Origin: Centropus unirufus
Taxonomy: Eukaryota; Chordata; Aves; Cuculiformes; Centropidae
Direction: 5' to 3'
Length of the DNA stretch: 64,000 nt
Assembly (NCBI GenBank): GCA_013397695.1
Contig: VYZI01000002.1
Coordinates: forward strand, 8,422,827-8,486,826
Below are positions 26,521-38,963 of the stretch, piece after piece; positions within the stretch are counted from its first letter, which is position 1, and each line of letters opens with the position of its first letter. A program made the translations under genes and the position numbers. The notes beneath the pieces are model-generated. The model had not been told where the DNA came from and made no database searches. It saw nothing but the letters and a program-made list of their open reading frames with translations.

Positions 26521-29500
26521 AATAAGGTGCTTCTGAGAATAGATGCATTGATCAAACTTATTTTGATCAGGGGACCAAAGGCTTTGTTTTTTGGCATGGG
26601 TTTTCTGTTTATGCTTGTTCTTTGGGTTTTTTTCTTAGCTTGTTTTCCATCCTCCTTTTCCTTCTTCCCCTTCCTCCCACACGGGTTTCAGGGAGGTTTA
26701 ATGCCGACAGAAGACAGCAGACACCCCCCACCTCTTCCTTTTGAACCTGAGCATCAGGACAAGCCTAGGGCTGCCGTGCCAGTGCTGCTAAGCCTGGCTC
26801 TGCCGGCGACACCAAGGGCTGGCTCTTCAGACCCCCCTCACCTCTGTTTCCCACCAGGAGAAGCCGCCAGCACGGCTGCTAAAAGCAGCTCTGAGGATTT
26901 GCAACGTAAAAAACCTCAAACCCTGGCTTAGGTGGAAGTAGGATCAGGTCCTTAATTCTCTTGGAACCGGACCCTGTTTTCCAGACTGGCTCAAAACGGT
27001 CCACAAAAGCCACCAAATGATGGGTGCCTTGCATTCTCCTCTGGGTAGTGGGGGCTTCCAAATGAAGCCCCAGCAGCCTTAGTCCCGGTCCCCTGAGCCA
27101 CCCTATCCCCACCTCGCTGGCCTTTTTTACTGGAAGCACTTTTGTCCTCAGAAGCAGCTGAGATGCAAGATTAAACAGGCACTTTACAACCAGACCTAGA
27201 GATACCTCTGGCAGCCCCCTTAATCCTCCTCTCTCTACCCCTCACACAAACACTTTGTGGGAAAGTAACTTCTGCAATTAGTCACCCAAAATCCTCCAAT
27301 CCCACCTGTCACGCTTTGAATCCTGACAGATGGTTCGGGCAGGGTGGTCTGTGCCTGCCCCTCCATCCCACCGCACCTCGGCTCTCCGGAGCAGCGGCAT
27401 GAAGGGAGCTGCAGGCAGCAGGACGAGCCCTGCTCATCATCAGATTGGAGCAGGAGGGAATTTCCATACAGGGACAGCGTGGCAAGGTCTCACCGAGGCG
27501 CCGTCTGGCCCCACAGGCTGCAGCGAAGGAGAAGCTTTGCTTTACTGGAATTTGGTCCCCAGGTGGAAATGCCGTCCCTGGCTCAAGAACAGAGATGGGA
27601 TCAGAAGCCAGTGTTAGGGACACTTGCCACTTGGCTGTGGTTTGGCACAGCTGGCATCGGGAGGTGCGGTGGTCCGGAAAACCAACGCAGGCCGTCCCAG
27701 GACATGAGGGAGGGCTGTTGATTGTGTCTGCCGTCGGAGCTGAAGCGGTTAATACAAAGTGTTCATAATTAGACTTCCTATTAGCTCTCAATTAAGGGGA
27801 ACGAGGAGCGTTCCTTCCTCTCTCGGTGCTATTATTTCAGCCTTGCTGGCTGGCAGACTCCACAAGACAGCAATGCATCCTTGTCAGGGGGACCAGCTGT
27901 CCCTGTTTAGGTGAAACAGTCCCTTTTTTGTCATTCTGTCCCATTAAAATCATTCATCAACTCTGATGCATTTTAGTAGGGGCTAATGGTGCGACCCTCT
28001 TTTCCCTTCAAGTATCTGTATTAATTATTTCTACACGTTGTTGTTTGTATCGCATAGTAAAATATTTTGCAACTTTTCCCTTTTCTTAATTCTTGAAAAT
28101 TGAGAGTAAAACAGCTAAAAAAAAGAAATCCCCAATAAACAACAAGCCTGTTTCTAACACAGGCCCTATCGGGAGGTGGTAAATCACCACTAGATTATTT
28201 AGCCTCTCCAAGTACGCTGCAGTTAATTGCTTTTTGGGCAGATGTCTATCACTGCCCTCCACTGGATGGATTCCAAGCAATCCAGTCATAGAGCACAGAC
28301 CCTGTGCCCTGAGCACCCTGCCTCCACTTCTTTGGGGATAGCAGGAAAAGAGGTAAAAAGGAAGGTGAAGAATCAGTAACTTTTAAAACAATCCTGTTGA
28401 GTTGAATACCTCATGCTTAAAATATTTTAAGATAATGAATAAACCTCCGTAAGTAATTTGCGGAAGGGTGTACAATGATATCAAACTAGGTCATACGGGA
28501 AAGCATACAAAATTTTCAGATCACTGAAATGTTTTTTTTAGAAGTTAGTGAGGTAAACTTGAAGTGACAAATTCTTCTCTCTGGCCATCTAAGAGAGATC
28601 CACAATGAAGAAATCCCCACTTGTTGTTTTGAAGGCTGCTTGTGCTCCTTTCAAGGCTCGTGGATACCTGGGGCAAAGCGGCTGTCACAAAACACTGGCT
28701 GAATCTGGCCCCTTAGATTAGAACAGCATCTTTAATTATTGCCATGAAAGATGAAACACCGTTTAAAAAGCCATTTGTTGTCTAAATATCTTTGTCTTCC
28801 TTCCCATTTCAACAAGTAACAAGGATAACACACAGTCTTTGTTGACAGGAAGGGCTGAAACAATTTTTTTAACCTTTTGAGGCTTTCATATCACAGGGTG
28901 AGCCGAAGTCTTGCCAAGACCATTAGGGAAGAGGTTGGATGCACAACTCTGTGGCCATTCCTCCTGGCACGCCCCAGGTTATGTGCGTCACCAGGCTGTA
29001 CTGTCCCAGGGTACACGCATCCCCAGTCCGACAGACCAGGATGAAAGCTGTGACCTCATTGGGTGTTTGGAGCTGAGCCACTCATCCTTGTTCCATAGGC
29101 AGAGCCTTTACCAGTTGCTATCCATGGAGTCAACCATGGACGTCCCTAGGACGTGGCTCACATCTTGCACCCGAGGAAAGCTTAAGCATCTGTGCTCTGC
29201 CAAGGTGGAGGCAAGGCTGCTGGAGCCCATTCAGACTGGTTTTCTCAGCTGTTCCAGTAACCTTCATCCTCCTGTAGGAGGTGGTCTATACTGCTGAAGT
29301 CTTAGCACATTGAACATAAAGCCCACCTACACCTTTAAGTGTCATTAAATACATTTAAGTGTGGTCTTTAACTACTTTGAAAAAAAAGTCCAGGCCAGCA
29401 TGTGCCAGCCATCCTCATTCCCACAGCTTCCTATCCCCGAGATGGAGACCAACGAAATGAAAATCGTTACTAATGATGAAAATGAAATCACTACTAAGAG

Positions 29501-30819
29501 GTGCCACAGACATTTAGACCTAGGAGAGATTTCCATCTCTCCTCTTACGAGCCTCTCCTTTCCCCACTTGGAAAGGGCCTTTCTCATACAGGACGATCTG
29601 AAAGAAAAGGCCTGTAGGATATTTCCCTTAGATTAGGAGTTTCAAGCAGAAACAGATTAAAAAAGGAAGCAGGAAAGCCTCCTTAGCCCAGCCAGCATTA
29701 ATCTGCGCTGGCCAAGCACCACAGCTTCCTGTGGCATTCCTGTTGATAAAAGGGGAGCGCACATCAAGGGACACAAGACTTGCAAGGACCGAGTTTGCTT
29801 TAACTGAACACCAAGCTTTCGCTCAAGCCATCTTTTCTCATAAGGCAACACTTCCTCGCCTCCAGCGGAGAGGATAGTGGATGGGACAGACATGGCTGAG
29901 TTTCCAGCTGATTTCCTCCCATCCCATATGTTTCTCAGCAAGAGGGAAGGACTGGCTCATTATTCAGAAAATCGAAAGATGCTCAGATTCATCAGTCAGT
30001 TCTTCGTGAAGGGCTTTATCATCTCTGCCACTGAAGGGGTTCAGCCCTAGCGAGATTCTCCTGTTCGAGTTCAGTCAGCACGGTAACAATAAAATAATAG
30101 CTTTACACCTGCAAGAGCACTCTGGATTTTGCCTTTCCCAGGACCTCTTGTGCCATACCCTTATGCAAGTCCAACGCTAAGAAACTGTGGGGTGAAACTG
30201 CGTGACAAAGATGCCAGCTCAGGGAACAAGAGCTTGGATTTCACTTTGTAAAAATAAATGTTCAGCGAGGCTCGTATCAAACAAAGTATAGCTGAAATGT
30301 CTCAAGTTATACAAAGTCATTAGGATCACACAAAAGCAGCTGAAAATTGAGATGGACTTGCAAAGGCAATCACAGATGAACAGGAAAACGTAAGAAATAT
30401 TTCCTGGCATAACTATTTGCTCTTGGTCTCCAAACCATTTCTTCTTGGAAATGACACGCGTACAAGGGCACGTCTAGTTATCTAAACACAGACATGCAAA
30501 CATAATTATTTTTATTTGTTGTTCTTTTTCACAGTAGGTGATAATGATGAAAAAGAAGCATTTTTCTGCACTTCACATGCAAAAGGAGTTTCCAAATCCT
30601 ACATTTATACCAGGTACACTGACCTTGGTGCCACTAAAGCAAGAGAACTTTGCCTATTGTCCTCATGGATAAGAAAACTGGCATTTTGCTTGATGATACT
30701 CAACTCATACACAGTCATATTTATTCTAATTTTTGTATTTGTTTTTCTTTTATTATTATTTTATTTACAGGGAAACCATACCATTGGGGGCTGGAGATTT
30801 TCTATGGTTTTAACAAAAT

Positions 30820-30905
30820 GCCATTGAGTCTTTAACATCCACCTGGACAGCCACCAGAGACAAACAGAAAGGACCTTGGGTTTAATGTCTCATCTAAAGG
30901 ATATT
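30820..30905 (+). repeat. Possible ancient vertebrate SINE-type module
   Basis: The stretch GAGTCTTTAACATCCACCTG followed by GGACCTTGGGTTTAATGTCT and CATCTAAAGGA resembles a module seen in many fish, shark and coelacanth repeats (TCTTTTACGTCCAC, then CCTCGGTTTAACGTCTCATCC, then GAAAGACGG). The match is from memory and the copy is old. It lies directly left of an L1-type relic. Confidence 0.4.
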
Positions 30906-30916
30906 ATAATGTGTCG

Positions 30917-31310
30917 GCCTCATTATTCACAGCAGAAAAGGCCTTTGTCATGGTCAGATGGCTTTAATGTGTTTCGTATGCTACATAAATTCAAACTTGA
31001 TGGCTCATTTATTTGTTGGATTGCAGCGTTATTCAACCTAAATGAAGCCTTGGTATTTACTAATAATTTGGGCTCTGGCTGTTGTTTACTTAAGCGAGCA
31101 CTGTCCACTGTCTTCTCTGCTGTCTGTATTAAGTTTGGACTCTCCTAATTCAAGGAGTACTATAGAGGGGGCCAAAAAATTGCAGAGAAAATAGCTTTTC
31201 ATTTGTGGACAATTATTTATCCCAGCCTTAAAAGATTAGTATTCCAATATTGCCATTTCTGACATCAATTTTCTCAGGGTCAAACCCAACTTCTCAGTCT
31301 TCATCTGAGC
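30917..31310 (+). pseudogene. Decayed L1-clade reverse transcriptase fragment
   Basis: Translating piecewise on the plus strand gives successive blocks of the L1-type reverse transcriptase palm in the right order and spacing. A block like the (D)AEKAF motif is at about 30,929-30,946, where Thr stands in place of the first Asp. A block with FKLDGSFICWIAALF follows at about 30,990-31,035, matching the L1 pattern of a Trp-Ile before ALY. Then come a TNNLGS block near 31,060-31,077, a CPLSSLLSVLSLDS block at 31,102-31,143 corresponding to GCPLSPLLF, and FVDN at 31,202-31,213 in place of the catalytic FADD. At least two frameshifts, internal stops and lost catalytic residues make it a dead relic. 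The spacing fits L1 or Tx1 elements rather than CR1. No endonuclease part was recognised upstream. Confidence 0.7.
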
Positions 31311-31334
31311 CTCCAAGTGTCCCCATGAGGAAGT

Positions 31335-31465
31335 GAGTCATTGTTATCAACATTTCGAAGGAGGGCAAATTGGAGGTGGGATGAGGTTAGGTGGCTTATT
31401 CCATGTCGAGAGGCAGACACTGACTACAACGCATCCAGAATCCCAATCTGCCTTTAGTCTTAGGC
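31335..31465 (-). repeat. MIR-like SINE relic
   Basis: On the plus strand the sequence around GGTGGGATGAGGTTAGGTGG (about 31,375-31,394) and the following CAGACACTGACTACAACGCA resembles the reverse complement of a MIR element (GAAACTGAGGC, then GAGGTTAAGTGACTTGCC, then a later CAGAATCTCC-type segment). Strongly diverged; assigned by pattern only. Confidence 0.4.
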
Positions 31466-34400
31466 CCATGTATCCTGTTGTGACAGGATTCTTTGGTGAA
31501 GCTATCATCAAACTATGCAGTCACACCACAGCACAAGCGTTCAGGGCACGGTGATTCTTTCTTATTGTCTGAAAAATAAGACTAACTGGCTATAATGAAG
31601 AGTGTGTAACTGCAATTACATAGTGTGCATCCTCTATTCTGCTTTATGGAGAGACCACCTGATGTAATGTATTTTGGTTTTTTTAAAATCTGCATTTTAT
31701 AGTGGAATTCTAGCAGAATGCCCTCAAAACTGGTTTTTAAATCCCCACCTCCCTGGTATTGTAAGAACAATCTTAATATAAAAAATTATCTAATAAATCA
31801 AAACCAAGAATCCTACCCAGAAAAAATGGGTAAATATCCATAACCAAGGCAAAAGATACTCATCCTTCCTGAAGAAATGTACAACTGGATTTTAATAAAC
31901 TGGATAACCAAAAGAACTCAAATTGATCAATAGATTCAGCATGGAGCAGGATCTGTATGACTAATTCTCAGCTAGGAAATACATAAACATAGCATAAATA
32001 CCGAGTGTTCATTCTTGCCGCTAATTACGTTTTAAAACTAGATACATGGTCTCTAAATTTTCCCTTTCCCTGTGGATATAAGTAGGGAATAGCTTAAAAA
32101 CTTAGGGAAAAAAACACGTCTCTGGCACTGGCCGTGGATATTCTGGGGCCAGTTGTCCCCATCAGGTTTGTAGTATGAAACAGCTGCTGCTTGCTGGATC
32201 TCCGGCCAGTTAGTAATTTGCCACTCTACTAAATAACTTTTAAAGTGATTTATTAAGTGATTAGGAGTCTGCTCAAACAAACCAAGTGGACTTTTTTATC
32301 CCTTCAGTATTAGTGGTAATTCAGCCCTTTGCCAGAAGGAAAGGTGTACCTGAAAGCACAGAGGAAGACCCTCATTGAACACCTTTCACTTTCCTCTCGG
32401 AATTGCAAACCACATTAGCTGTGACCCACAAATCCATTTTCTCCGTTCCCTCCCAGTACGGGGCCATGCCAGCATCCATCCTTGCAGGGCTACTGGGATG
32501 AAGTTCCCTTTCCCCATAGCAGCCCCGAGGGTTCTGTGGTTTGGATTTGTGACCGAAATAGAGTTGACAACACGGCGATGCCTCAGCTACTGCTGAGCAG
32601 TGCTTAAACCTCTTCAAGGCCCTTCCTGCTTCCCGCGTGGCCCTTCCAATGAGTAGGCTGGAGGTGGCCAAGAGCCTGGGAGGCGACCCAACTGGGACAG
32701 CTCTCCAAAGGGCTATCCCATACCCCGTGATTTCATGCTCAGCAGTAAAGCTGGGGTGGCAGATTTCCCAAAGCCGCTGTTGCTGAGGAACTGCCGGGCA
32801 CTGGTCTCCTGCTGGTGAGCACTTGCTTTTTTATCACGTTTTCTTTTCATGTCCTATTCCTCTTCCACTTATGGAGCTGTCTTTATCTCAATCCACAAAT
32901 GTCAGAAAATTTTGCTTGTCCAATTCTCTGCTTGGGGAATGCAGGTGGCCGAGCAGGTCTGGGCTGCCCAGCTCTGTTGACCCGCCAGAGCAGGGTACAA
33001 ATTATTACGCAAAAATTATCGAAGCTTCAGGAAATTACTTGGCTCCCCTCCTCTTAAATGAGGACCCTGTAGAAATGACCTCCTCAGTCGCTCTTGGGCG
33101 ACCTTGTTCATTGCTGTGATAAAACAGGGGCTTTAAGGCCAGGGCAGTTTTGTTAACACGGACGTTCTCCTCTGATCTCCTGCTTTAGGTTGATCTAGGC
33201 CCTCGCTCACCGAAGGGCACCAGCACCTTGACCTTAAGATGTCTTGGATATAAAGTCGCAGTGATCTCCCACCTTAGGAGCAGCAAGTTTGCTTAAGAGC
33301 CTAGGACCACGTAGGGGTACGCACGCTATAAAAAGCTACAAAAAGTATTATGTATTTTCCACTATATTTAAAACTAACATTGAAACACATACCTCATACA
33401 CTGATTTTAATTTTTTTGCCCAGAATGTGGAAAAAGATTGGGAAGTTGATGTGATATTGGGGCATTCGGCATTTTTTGCTGGATGAGATATTTTCTGCTC
33501 CAATCACCTTTTTTTCCTAGTGAGACCATCTTTTGCAGTGATCCAGCTTTACACATCACAAACATGACCCGTCCATGGTGTGATTAGAGAACTGGACCTG
33601 GCTAAGGTGCAGCTCTGTATCTGCTACAGGATCAGACATTCCATAATGAGCACAGCAGAGCTTCCAGGGGAATTACTCAGGCTCACTGCTGTTAAGAAAA
33701 TTTGGTAATCCTCTAATAAAAACACCCAGGCTGTATCTGGCTTCTACCACGTGCTACGTAACCTTATAATCCTCAGTTTTAATAACATCTGCGGGTCTTG
33801 AGAATAAAGTCTTGCAAGTGGCAAAAGAGATGACAACTACTGGGAGGGGGAACTCGGATAGAAGTTAGGTTTGTAACAAAAGACAAAGAAAAGAGATTTT
33901 TATCTTTGTTTTTCCTGCATATATTAGGACAATTCCCGATCCGTTTGAAGGGCTGCTTTCCGTTCAGCAAGGACACGGGGAAATACTTCTGTGCGTTTAT
34001 TCTTGCAAGCGTGCTGATACTGAGAGTAGGAGCAACAACTAGTCTAAGGATTTCTCCATGTGCCCTGGGAAACAGCTGGTTATCCTATTTAACTGGAACT
34101 GAAAGACTCCACTTTCATAAGAGATCCCAGCAGGTGCCTTATTTTCTACAAACGTGTGCTAACTCCGTGCGGGAAACCTGCACCAGCGCGCCTCATTATA
34201 GCTAATGGAACACTGTTAAGAACTCCATGCCCTCCAAGTTGAAAACCTTTCTGGAAGCAGGTGGCATTCCTCGTCTTGCTTATTAATGTACACATTGGAG
34301 CTTGTGAAAACGGAGTCTCTTCATGTGTGTGGTCTCATATCTAATCTCTGTTTTTCCAGACCCAAACTCCTGGCTTCAGAGACGCTCTGATCCTTTGTGC

Positions 34401-36699
34401 TGCTAGGTTGGAACTAATGGGATTCACCTGGTCGGAAATCAGAAACCACACCACATCTCTGTGGAATCCCGAAACCTGACACAGTCTGGGGAGACTTTGT
34501 TCCACCTCACAGTTAGAAGGGGGAAAAATAGAAAGAAAAGGCAAATAGAAACTATATGGAGAGCATCTTCAGATAGAAGTAACCATTCCCCTTTGCGACC
34601 CCAGAACGGGCCCCTGCTTTAATGTTTTGCTTAGTTGGGTATTAATCTTCCCAGGAAAATATTGTCCTCAGACAGAAACTTCAGAGTGTGCAAAAAATTT
34701 ACGTTAAAATTATTAAAGGGTGAGTCATTTAGAAATTAAACTGTTTTCTAAAAATTGCTCACCCATACCATGGGCCATCTGACCACTCAAGAATTTGTTC
34801 TTAACAACTTACACTAAAATGTCAGAATGGTTTTAGACAAGGTAAAAACCCTCCTGTGTTCCTAATCCCCAAACATCTGATCTCCAAAACCATTCTCCAC
34901 AGGGGAACTTAAATACATGTACAGGCTTACCAAAGCCACATGGAACCTAAGAGATGTTAAGTCCAGTTGAGGGGCCTGGAACCTCTGAAATTTCAGATTG
35001 TAAATAGGATTTAGGATCCCATGTTTTCACTGAGACAACAAAAGTGGATGTAATTAAAACACACCGTTAAACTTCATTAATCTCCCAGGGTTTTAGTCAT
35101 GCTTACAAAATTCAGCCCACTAGAATATTTAAAGGCTAAAAAGGTGAGGAGCCTCATTACCATGAAAACAATTTTTATTCTACTGAAAAATGCTTGTGTT
35201 TCAGGGTTTGGGGTTTTTTGGTTTTTTGTTTGGTTTGTTTTTCCCTTTCTGCTCTCCTGGAAGCTAAAAATGCAATTATTTTGCCCCCAAACTGCTTTGA
35301 AAATTACTTAGAGGTTCAGACCCTAAGCCACTCCACACATTTTTCCAAGGAGATGGGTACCCAACAGTAAACCATACTTGATTACTCCTTTTTTTGAAGA
35401 GGAACTTACCATCCGTCTTGAAATATCTGCCTTGAGAAGGTCTCCAGGAACTCAGCCTGTCTTGTACCTTGCAGCATTTAAGGACAAGGAACATCCTCGG
35501 GAGCTTCCTAGATGCTGCTGAGCATTGACTTCAACGAAAGCCATGGGATGGTGCCTTCCGTAGCTGCTTCCATACTCGCCTCTACACACAATACTTGCAG
35601 CTGGGCTCTTACCAGAGCAGGAAATGCTGCCTGCTACCAAAGGCAGGTGGGCTTCCATAAAACATGATTGCCCTCAGCCTCAGCTGAGCTCTGGCTTGCC
35701 CTTGTGTGGAGCAAAGCCCTGGGTGCCTGCAGGGGTCAGCAAGAATTTAAGTCCTGATGGCTTAAGGCTTCGTGTCTGTGGTGTGAGAGGGCCAAGATCC
35801 TCCCGTGTCTGATAATAAAACCTCATAATTTTTCACTTTACATGCACATATGATTCTAGATTAAAATGCAAACTCAGTAATATGCATAGCTTTTTTTTGT
35901 TTGTTTGGTTTGGTGAGTTGTGCCTTGGCAATTTTAACGCAGGTGGTGGGGAACATGGACAACCTGGGAGACTGTGAGAAGCAGCTGCTGCTTGCAAGAA
36001 GCACGAGGGTCAGAAACCCAACTCTTTGGAAATGCACTTTGCCTAGTTAGCATGAATTAACTTCATTTTTGCTTCCATAGCTGATGTGACATTAAAATAC
36101 AATGGGTCTTATTGACTGCTTTGGCAAAGGGAAACACCGGTGTGGGGATATGCACAGAAAAGGTGTTTTTTCATCAGTTTTTGGGTGCCTAAGGTTTCAC
36201 ACACCACTTCATGTCAGGCAGCACTCCGAAGACCTCGCCTCTCCAAGGGAATAATGGGCGTGCAGACACATGGAGGCAGGATCGGTAAATGATTTTGGTC
36301 CTTGTGAAGCCTGAGGGCTCATAGAGGAATGGTGAGGCTCAGTCCAGGAGTCACCGACACAGATAAACCACTAAAAGAGGCAAACCTTCTTGCACACACC
36401 TGAAAGTCCCTAGGAAAAATAAATAAAAGACATCAGGAACTTATTTTCTTTCTGAGAGAGAATAACAAGTCCTGCATATAGAGAGGAAGTAGATGTTAAT
36501 CTTAACTTCACTTAATTTTCTGAATAACTTAACTACTATCCCGCATGACGTCCTTACACACAAGCTAGGGCGAAAAAAACCCAGTCTTGATCGTGTTCCT
36601 AGAAAGCAGATACAGAGATGATAGGAAATCTGCAGTCAGTTCCCAGTGGGGAGGACACCCTGCCCCAGGTGCAGAAGTTTGCCTGTGATTTGGTTTATT
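31466..36699. other. Intergenic, no supported gene
   Basis: Unique noncoding sequence with frames no longer than about 100 codons. A T/G-rich stretch lies at 35,204-35,242. Nothing else recognised. Confidence 0.5.
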
Positions 36700-37310
36700 C
36701 CGTCTTTCCCTTTATGGCTCGGGTGGTGGAACAAAAAGTAAACTGATTAAATTCACAGCTGACGCCAAGCTGGAAGGGCTGTAAATACACTGTGGGGAAG
36801 GATTAGGATTCAAAATGTTCATGACAAGCTGGAGAAACAATAAGGGATAGGGGAAACCAAAAAGGGAGGTAAATTAATTAAGACAAAGGTAAAATCCCAT
36901 ACTTAGCAGGAACAGCCAGCTAAAGAAATAGAAAATGAAACAATTGCATAGACTACAGTTCTGCAGGGAAGGATCAGGCGAAGATCACTCGATGATTTTG
37001 GCTGTAATGTTGTCTGCAAGACACGTGCAGCAGGAGGCCGGCCTGGTCTGCTGATGTGCCGAGGCGTCCGTACCCTTCTCTCCAGAAAGAGGTGCACGGC
37101 CCATAGGAAAAGGTGATCTACTCAACACAGGAGGCTGCAAAATCTAGGAGAGCTGAAAAGAATTTGGACTGTTCAGCTGAAAGAGGGAAGGGTCATTGGT
37201 ACAGCTAAGGTGCCAAGTTTGTACGAGGCTGTTGCAAAGAAGGGAATAATCCGTCCTCTGTGTCTGCAGTGGATGCAACCAAAAAGGATGGGTTTTACCA
37301 GGCTAGAGAG
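36700..37310 (+). mobile_element. Old CR1-type LINE fragment
   Basis: A strongly diverged CR1-like 3' coding fragment in plus orientation. Recognisable blocks in order are AAATTCACAGCTGACGCCAAGC (about 36,750), corresponding to the ancestral FADD-region AAGTTTGCNGATGACAC; AGGATTAGGATTCAAAATG (about 36,802); ACAAGCTGGAGAAACAAT; ATCCCATACTTAGCAGGAAC (about 36,894), matching the conserved TACTCCACTTAGGAAGGAAC; and the later GAGAGCTGAAAAGAATTTGG. It lacks the young avian CR1 tail. It is an older subfamily shared more widely among amniotes, and no frame is open. Confidence 0.6.
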
Positions 37311-38930
37311 TGGAAAACCTATAAGAGAATAGATAATCAAGCCATTGGCGAGGGCAGGTCCTTCATCCCTGATGAGTCTTAAGAAGGGGATAGACAAGCT
37401 TAAGTCATGATTTACATCAGCACGGCTGTGTATGGAGTCTCTAAACCCCGTTCGGACCTCAGCACAAAACAAGGGAGCATGAGGGAATGCACCACTTCCC
37501 CAGCATCCTTTAACAGGAGTTGTATTTCCTTGCACAGTCTGTGTTACTCCTGGTCTTTAACTGTACTGTGTATCCATGCATATCCATGATAGTTCACATG
37601 CACTTCAGAGGTTGTTTAAAGAGAGCTCTGGGTTATGTTTTGTTGCGATAAAGCAAGGCAGTATTTGTGTTGCAATAAAAAAAATGAAAAAGAGTTTATT
37701 CTTAAGTGAAACCGGACCAGCCCTTTGCCTATAAACATAACAGAAGTTAACCTGGATGGATGAAGAAGGATCAGGCCAGGCTGGGGACTCCTGCACTTTC
37801 TGCCCGTAGAAATCGCTAGGATTTTTCCCCTCCTGCCTGCTTCGTGCAGCGGCTCTGATCTGCTTTCTCTCACTTGGCTGACGTGCTCCTGAGGACATGA
37901 GCCTTGGCCAGGACTGGGTTTTTTTCCTCTGGGAAAGGACTGAGCTTCCCCTTTTGGGGCCTCCAGCTGCCTCCTCCGTGAGGCCACAAGTCCACGGCTC
38001 CCACGAAGCACCCAGGGCTGCCAGCACCCACACCCCTACCTCCTGCCCCAGCGGTGACAACTTCGCAGCGTTCAGAAACAGACGGCGGGGATTAACCTCT
38101 TAACAATGGTTGTGTTCCTTTAGTACACTAGAAGGACAGAAATTTCCAAAAACCGTTGTCAATTCTTTAACTGGAAAGCTCACGTGGTGTTGAAGTTGTG
38201 CAAACACACACAATGCACGCTTTGAAAGGGAAAAAAAAAAAGCAAAATTATTTCACTGATGGCCATTGATCTCTGAGATTGAGGAGCATCTTGTGTTTAT
38301 TGCTTGTCTCCTCTCAATCAGCAAACCCCTCTCCAGATGAATGCTGTGCAGCAGAAAGGATAAACATTTAACAAAGGATCTGCGAATTAACGCAAACACT
38401 AATAATAACCTAAATTATGTTATAGTCAGGTTCCACGCCTACTTTTTACATAATGCATTTACATTTTATGTCCACGTGTGAAGATGAAATTCTGTTAAAT
38501 TAGGTTGACAGACCTAGGATTAGTTTCTGAATGCAGCTTTTTCAAAATGCTTACTTACCGTTCGTCTCCCCCTCACTCGCGTTAAATGATCTCTCCTCAA
38601 GTTATTAAGAAGGAAGAGTTTCAGGAATTTTTCAAATTGGCTGATGCAGTTTGACAGTTTCACAATCTTCTGTTCTCAAGAGAAATGGCTCCCCAGAGAG
38701 AACAGTGTTATTTCCCTTTGGTATATTTATTTAACTTGATTTTTTTATGCTTAATGCCCTGAAAAGCTGGAAAGGCATATAGCTCTTTTGCAAGAACGTT
38801 ATAAATGGATGCTTATTTCAGGCACTGAGTATCTTTATTTCTTTGAATAGAAACACCAAGTCAAGGAACGGGAATAAACAGGAAGAGTAAGCCTAGACCT
38901 GTGACAGATTTTCTGTTTACTGCGGGGAGA

Positions 38931-38963
38931 TTTTTCTTTTTTTTTTTTTCTTTTTTTCTCTCC
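38931..38963 (+). repeat. T-rich simple sequence
   Basis: Nearly pure T with two C interruptions, ending in CTCTCC. Located just left of the CpG-richer patch. It looks like a long polypyrimidine tract before a TTAG (38,964-38,967), but I see no exon after it that I can support. Confidence 0.8.

Larger units (their letters stand above)
22209..30819. other. Intergenic, CpG-richer block at 26.7-27.8 kb, no supported gene
   Basis: No exon recognised. Around 26,700-27,770 the DNA becomes GC-richer with retained CpGs and long frames on both strands (160 codons minus at 27,309-27,791; 125 and 107 codons plus), none similar to known proteins. At 24,345-24,722 a 125-codon minus frame with many Lys and Cys has no recognised domain. 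Simple sequence includes an A-rich CAAA tract at 25,371-25,417. A 10-bp perfect hairpin lies at 25,981-26,006. Confidence 0.5.
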